From Kiritimatiellota bacterium (GTDB taxonomy: Bacteria > Verrucomicrobiota > Kiritimatiellia > JAAZAB01), in contig VSJD01000012.1 of NCBI GenBank assembly GCA_008636095.1, positions 1-10,000 on the forward strand: a DNA stretch of 10,000 nucleotides, given 5' to 3'. The notes under the pieces were generated by a model. That model was not told where the DNA came from. It did no database searches and was given only the letters and a program-made list of their open reading frames with translations. Position numbers and translations under genes: made by a program. Shown one piece after another: positions 6,368-10,000 of this stretch; within the stretch, counting starts at the first letter, position 1, and each line of letters begins with the position of its first letter.

Positions 6368-7525
6368 ATGAATACCTCAATATGGCCTAGTGTCTCGCGG
6401 CGGAAGTTTTTGGGGTGCTTGGGCACGGGTATGGCCGGTTGTGTTCTGGCGGACACACTGGCAGGTGCAACTCCACTCGGGGCAACACCGATAGGTGCGG
6501 CGCCGGGTCGGGAGGAATTGCACGAGGCCTTGTTTTACGAACAGTTGAGCGGCGGCAAGGTGCGTTGCAAGCTTTGTCCGCGCGGGTGCGTGGTGGGCGA
6601 TAAACAACGCGGCTATTGCCGCGTGCGCGAGAACCACGGCGGACGCTACTATTCGCTGGTCTATGGCCGACCCTGCGCCCTGCACACCGACCCGATCGAA
6701 AAGAAGCCGTTCTTTCACGTCTATCCGGGCAGCCAGGCTTTTTCGATCGCCACGGTGGGATGCAACATGGCCTGCAAGTTCTGCCAGAACTGGGACATTT
6801 CACAAGCCAGCCCCGACGATATCCGGCCGCCGTATCAATCCCCCGAGGCAATCGCGCAACAGGCTTTAGCCGCCGGCACACGCACGCTGGCCTATACTTA
6901 CACCGAGCCCACCATCTTCTTTGAATACATGGCCGATTGCGCCAAGGCCGGCAAGGCGCGCGGCATTGAGAGCGTCGTGGTCAGCAACGGCTTTATTTCC
7001 GCCCAGGCCCAGCAAGCGCTGTTCCCACTGGTCAAGGCCATCAAGATTGATTTCAAGGCATTCACACCATCTTTCTATCGGGACATCTGCGCCGGCTTTC
7101 TGGAGCCGGTGAAGGAATCTTTAAAGCGCCTGGCAAAGTCCGGCGTGTGGTATGAAATCGTCGTGCTCCTCATTCCGACCCTGAACGATAGCTCCGACGA
7201 GATCAAGCGCATGGCAGCTTGGATTGTGAAGGACTTAAGTCCGGATGTGCCGCTCCATTTCTCCCGGTATCATCCGATGTATAAAATGAAAAACATCCCC
7301 CCCACCCCGCCCGACACCCTGCGGCGCGCGCGACAGATTGCGGTGGACGAAGGATGTCGCTTTGTCTATATCGGCAACGTGCCCGGCGAGGAAGCCCAGA
7401 ACACCGTCTGCCCATACTGCCAAGCCATGCTCATCCGCCGCTACGAATATCGCATCCTGGAAAACAATATCGTCAAGGGCACCTGTAAGGCCTGCGGCAA
7501 GACGATTCCAGGTGTGTGGGAATGA
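6368..7525 (+). CDS. amrS: AmrS-type radical SAM enzyme with Tat export signal
   Basis: This 385-residue protein is a radical SAM enzyme of the AmmeMemoRadiSam (AmrS, pyruvate-formate-lyase-activase-like) group. The reaction of the group is not settled as far as I know. An N-terminal cysteine motif reads CKLCPRGC (67-74) with GYC at 82-84. The 4Fe-4S and SAM site is CNMACKFC (132-139), the C-x3-C-x2-C signature. YTYTEPTIFFEY (176-187), VVVSNGF (203-209) and IKIDFKAF (225-232) follow as expected for this group. The C-terminus adds a probable zinc ribbon, CPYC (348-351) and CKAC (373-376). Residues 10-15 (SRRKFL) plus the following hydrophobic stretch form a twin-arginine signal. MAGC at 22-25 resembles a lipobox, so it could be a Tat lipoprotein. 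The usual partners (AMMECR1-like AmrA, Memo-like AmrB) are not in the window. The start lacks a strong Shine-Dalgarno, but the Tat motif needs it or a nearby one. The family assignment is firmer than the export prediction. Confidence 0.88.
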   Translation: MNTSIWPSVSRRKFLGCLGTGMAGCVLADTLAGATPLGATPIGAAPGREELHEALFYEQLSGGKVRCKLCPRGCVVGDKQRGYCRVRENHGGRYYSLVYGRPCALHTDPIEKKPFFHVYPGSQAFSIATVGCNMACKFCQNWDISQASPDDIRPPYQSPEAIAQQALAAGTRTLAYTYTEPTIFFEYMADCAKAGKARGIESVVVSNGFISAQAQQALFPLVKAIKIDFKAFTPSFYRDICAGFLEPVKESLKRLAKSGVWYEIVVLLIPTLNDSSDEIKRMAAWIVKDLSPDVPLHFSRYHPMYKMKNIPPTPPDTLRRARQIAVDEGCRFVYIGNVPGEEAQNTVCPYCQAMLIRRYEYRILENNIVKGTCKACGKTIPGVWE

Positions 7526-7531
7526 CAGCTG

Positions 7532-7545
7532 GTAGCACTGCCTGC
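7532..7545 (+). repeat. GTAGCACTGCCTGC, near-copy of the intergenic repeat at 6185-6198
   Basis: This 14-base string in the 28-base gap after the radical SAM stop differs at one base from GTAGCATTGCCTGC at 6185-6198, which begins the strong inverted repeat upstream of the same gene. The two copies therefore flank the radical SAM gene in direct orientation. The second arm of the hairpin is missing here. I see no terminator between the converging genes. Confidence 0.35.
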
Positions 7546-7553
7546 ACAACATG

Positions 7554-10000
7554 TTACCGGGCCTTGAAATGAATGATGGTTGTGTCCCATGCCGGGGCCG
7601 TGCACACGATCGTTTCCGGATCGGTATAAACCTCGCCCGTACTGTAGTTCTCCGCCGTTACCCGGTTTGAGGCGTATTTGAGGCGGAAGTCGTTCTTCAG
7701 CGTCACTTTTTCATCCTTGGCCGTGTTGTTGAATATGAACACCACCCGGTCTTCGCCTTTGATCCAGACGCTGTACTCCAGCGGCTTATCCAATGTGGCC
7801 ACCTGATCGAACCTGGTCCCTTCAAGGAAGAAATCTTCAAAGGTCGTCAACACCTGAATTCCTTCCCTGACCAACGACCACGTCTGACTGTCAAACAGAC
7901 CTCCCCAGCTGTAAATCTGAAATCCATCAGATTCCGTCAACGCCACGGACTGGATAGCATCGTTTTTCGCCAGGGGATATCGGGATGTTTTCGCGGACAC
8001 AGTATTCAATACCGGCACTTTCCTGCCGCTGTCGGCCTTCAACGCCTCCCGCATCAGTTTTATTTCTTTCAGTCCCCACTCTCCCATGCCCCTCATAGGA
8101 CTGTGCTGGTCCATAAACACGTCCACGTATCTGCCGGCCGCAGGGGGATAAACACCGTAATATTCGCAGTGATGCCAGGGGGCTTCCACGGCCGGAATTG
8201 CATAATAAGCACCCGAATACAGGTAAAACCGGGCCGCGGGATTGACCTCCCGGACCGCTTTAATCATTGATTGCCACATTTTTCCGTATTGATCCCCCCT
8301 GAACTTCAGCCATTCCAGCGGATAATTTGACAGAATTGACCGCGCCGGCTCCGCCAAATCCTGAAACGGATAGTCTTTTTCAAGCACAACTCGTTTCTCC
8401 GGCGCTTGGGTGATATCTTTGATACCTGTAAATTTTTTGAATTCCTCGATACATTCCGGACAGAAACAACTTTCAGTTTTCCCGGTATGGGGAACACACA
8501 AAATATTACCCAACTCAAAGTCCCACATCAGTCCGTCCCATTTATTGATACGGGCTCCCTCTCTTAAAAAATCGAGAATGACCCGCCAGTACTCGCTGCG
8601 CTCATTCGTCAGCCTGGTTAAGCAAGGTGAAGGAAATCTAATATTAGTCGCCTTATTCGTTTGCCCGAACTGATTAACATATTCATTGAGCGCCAGCTTG
8701 CCCGGAGCGGGCGGATGATTTGACACATACGCCTCAAACCCCATATCCCTATAAACGAAGCCAAGATATGGCATGGCGTTCATCCCGCGCCGTTTGATTT
8801 TCTCAGTCAATGGATCACGCAAATCCATCTTGTTCACTTTGCCGCAGTAGGGCGACTTCCATGGATTGAGATTGAGTTCCGTCAAATGTAGTTTGATCCC
8901 GCACGATTTGGTAAGATCAAGCAGGTAATCCTGGACTCGATCAGGTTGGTCTCCCATACAATCTTCAGCCTCCGACCATAGCACTACTTCCAATGATTTT
9001 GGCTTTTTGACGTCATCTTCAACAATGATGCGCAACTTCTGTTCCGGAACAGAATATTGTTTCCCGTTAATCTCATATTCATAATGGGTCCGGATTTCCG
9101 TTTCCTTTTTGCCGCCGCCGATTTTAATCCAGACCGGCATGCAGGAGAGATAATCCGCCGTGCGGGTAATCGCGGCCCGGGCGCGGCAGGTAACTTCATA
9201 ATCTTCACCGGGTATTAAGGACTGGATTCCCGGGACGTTTGTGCCGGAGGCGACAATGCTTTGCTGGATTGCCGCTTCCGCATCCCCGGTTTTGATGCGC
9301 ACGAAATAATTATCATTTTCTTTTTCAAGGCTGACTCCGTTCTTTTGGCCACCCTTGAATTTTCCGAAAGTACCATCGTCAAAATGTTCTTCAAACACGA
9401 TCTGGCCGTTTGACTTCCGGCGAACTACGATATCATCCACGTCCACAACACCACGGCATGCGCGCAGGTTTTCTGCATCTTCCCTATTTGCCCAACGCAA
9501 CAACCAGACCGATCTGGCAGTGGTAAAACCGGGAACGTCGCCATGAAAATCCTGCCACTGCCCGCCTGTTCCAAAGATTTTTATAGTCTGGATATATGGC
9601 ACGCTAAGCCATACGCTGACGCCGGTAAATTCTTTCACGGGAATACCGCCGAGCTCATAGCGCGTAAAATTATTACCGCAATCAATGGTCCTTACCGAAG
9701 AGGGATAAACAGGACACAGGTCGCCGTAACAGGACTGGCCGATTAGATAAAGATTGCTGGTCAGTTCAAATCCCTCCGGCAAATCAAGGATATACTTGAA
9801 ATTGCGCACCTGATCCAATCCTTCGCCCCCGGGAATCGGCAGAAAGATATATTGCATGGAATCGGCCGCCACATGCAACGGACGCTTCAGCCAGAATATG
9901 TCCGGGGAATTCACCTTGACCGTGTTGCTGGTGTTGGTTTGGCCATGGACTACGCTTGCGCCAATTATGATTAACACCATAATTCCGGCAAATAACACGT
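7554..10000 (-). CDS. Large secreted glycosidase-like protein (start at or beyond window edge)
   Basis: The frame runs from the right edge to TAA at 7554-7556. The first start codon in view is a GTG at 9998 (814 residues from there), but the frame stays open to the edge. The visible signal peptide (hydrophobic core FAGIMVLIIIGASVV, likely cut after VHG near residue 19) lacks a basic N-region, so the true start probably lies just outside. An N-terminal beta-rich region (about 25-180) is followed by a carbohydrate-binding-like segment, with a jelly-roll-type opening at 200-213 (IVFEEHFDDGTFGK). A barrel-like domain (about 335-725) contains DGLMWDFE (488-495), C501 and CFCPEC (511-516), FRGDQYGKMW (566-575), FYLYSG (591-596) and TFEDFFLEG (719-727). 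A C-terminal beta domain with VVFIFNN (752-758) completes it. The barrel and tail are shared with the protein at the left edge. E495 before the C-x-C-x2-C site recalls the GH42 acid/base and zinc site, but I cannot name the family or substrate. Confidence 0.85.
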   Translation of the reverse strand, partial: VLFAGIMVLIIIGASVVHGQTNTSNTVKVNSPDIFWLKRPLHVAADSMQYIFLPIPGGEGLDQVRNFKYILDLPEGFELTSNLYLIGQSCYGDLCPVYPSSVRTIDCGNNFTRYELGGIPVKEFTGVSVWLSVPYIQTIKIFGTGGQWQDFHGDVPGFTTARSVWLLRWANREDAENLRACRGVVDVDDIVVRRKSNGQIVFEEHFDDGTFGKFKGGQKNGVSLEKENDNYFVRIKTGDAEAAIQQSIVASGTNVPGIQSLIPGEDYEVTCRARAAITRTADYLSCMPVWIKIGGGKKETEIRTHYEYEINGKQYSVPEQKLRIIVEDDVKKPKSLEVVLWSEAEDCMGDQPDRVQDYLLDLTKSCGIKLHLTELNLNPWKSPYCGKVNKMDLRDPLTEKIKRRGMNAMPYLGFVYRDMGFEAYVSNHPPAPGKLALNEYVNQFGQTNKATNIRFPSPCLTRLTNERSEYWRVILDFLREGARINKWDGLMWDFELGNILCVPHTGKTESCFCPECIEEFKKFTGIKDITQAPEKRVVLEKDYPFQDLAEPARSILSNYPLEWLKFRGDQYGKMWQSMIKAVREVNPAARFYLYSGAYYAIPAVEAPWHHCEYYGVYPPAAGRYVDVFMDQHSPMRGMGEWGLKEIKLMREALKADSGRKVPVLNTVSAKTSRYPLAKNDAIQSVALTESDGFQIYSWGGLFDSQTWSLVREGIQVLTTFEDFFLEGTRFDQVATLDKPLEYSVWIKGEDRVVFIFNNTAKDEKVTLKNDFRLKYASNRVTAENYSTGEVYTDPETIVCTAPAWDTTIIHFKAR

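Noticed and set aside
1..10000. CRISPR array, tRNA, rRNA, prophage or toxin-antitoxin genes
   Set aside because: I read both strands and saw no regularly spaced repeats, no cloverleaf-like segment with a T-arm, and no matching protein motifs. The intergenic space is too small for most of these.

Overview
The window looks like an accessory, carbohydrate-oriented stretch of a bacterial chromosome, plausibly from the PVC group (Verrucomicrobiota, Kiritimatiellota or Lentisphaerota). That guess rests on three things: large secreted glycosidase-like proteins beside a GH20 protein, a decayed transposase start of the 'MARKL..Q.EGAIYH' type that I associate with those phyla, and Shine-Dalgarno-led genes in a GC-rich background. 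No rRNA or marker protein settles the phylum, so it stays a weak inference.

Layout from left to right. Positions 1-1051 (+) hold the C-terminal 349 residues of a glycosidase-like protein. A small hairpin lies between its end and the end of aroC (chorismate synthase, 1083-2165, -). The 248 bases upstream of aroC contain an apparent 31-codon relic of an IS200/REP-associated (Y1) transposase. A GH20 hexosaminidase-like gene follows (2414-4123, -). A 225-base divergent intergenic region separates it from two membrane-protein genes on the + strand: an unrecognised six-helix protein (4349-5119) and an ABC-2-type permease (5145-6110). A 257-base non-coding patch (6111-6367) carries a strong hairpin, short repeat fragments and a plausible promoter. 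It leads into a radical SAM gene of the AmrS/AmmeMemoRadiSam type with a twin-arginine export signal (6368-7525, +). The right end (7554-10000, -) is a large secreted glycosidase-like protein. It shares its barrel-like and C-terminal domains with the protein at the left end.

How the genes may work together. The two related glycosidase-like proteins and the GH20 protein suggest use of complex glycans, with large polymers handled outside the cell and amino-sugar fragments inside, since the GH20 protein shows no signal peptide. The two membrane proteins probably form one transcription unit, but no ATPase gene accompanies them here. aroC is an ordinary housekeeping shikimate gene with no evident link to its neighbours. 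The most unusual items are the glycosidase-like pair, which share a WD-x-E then C-x-C-x2-C signature that I cannot place in a named GH family, and the Tat-tagged radical SAM enzyme.
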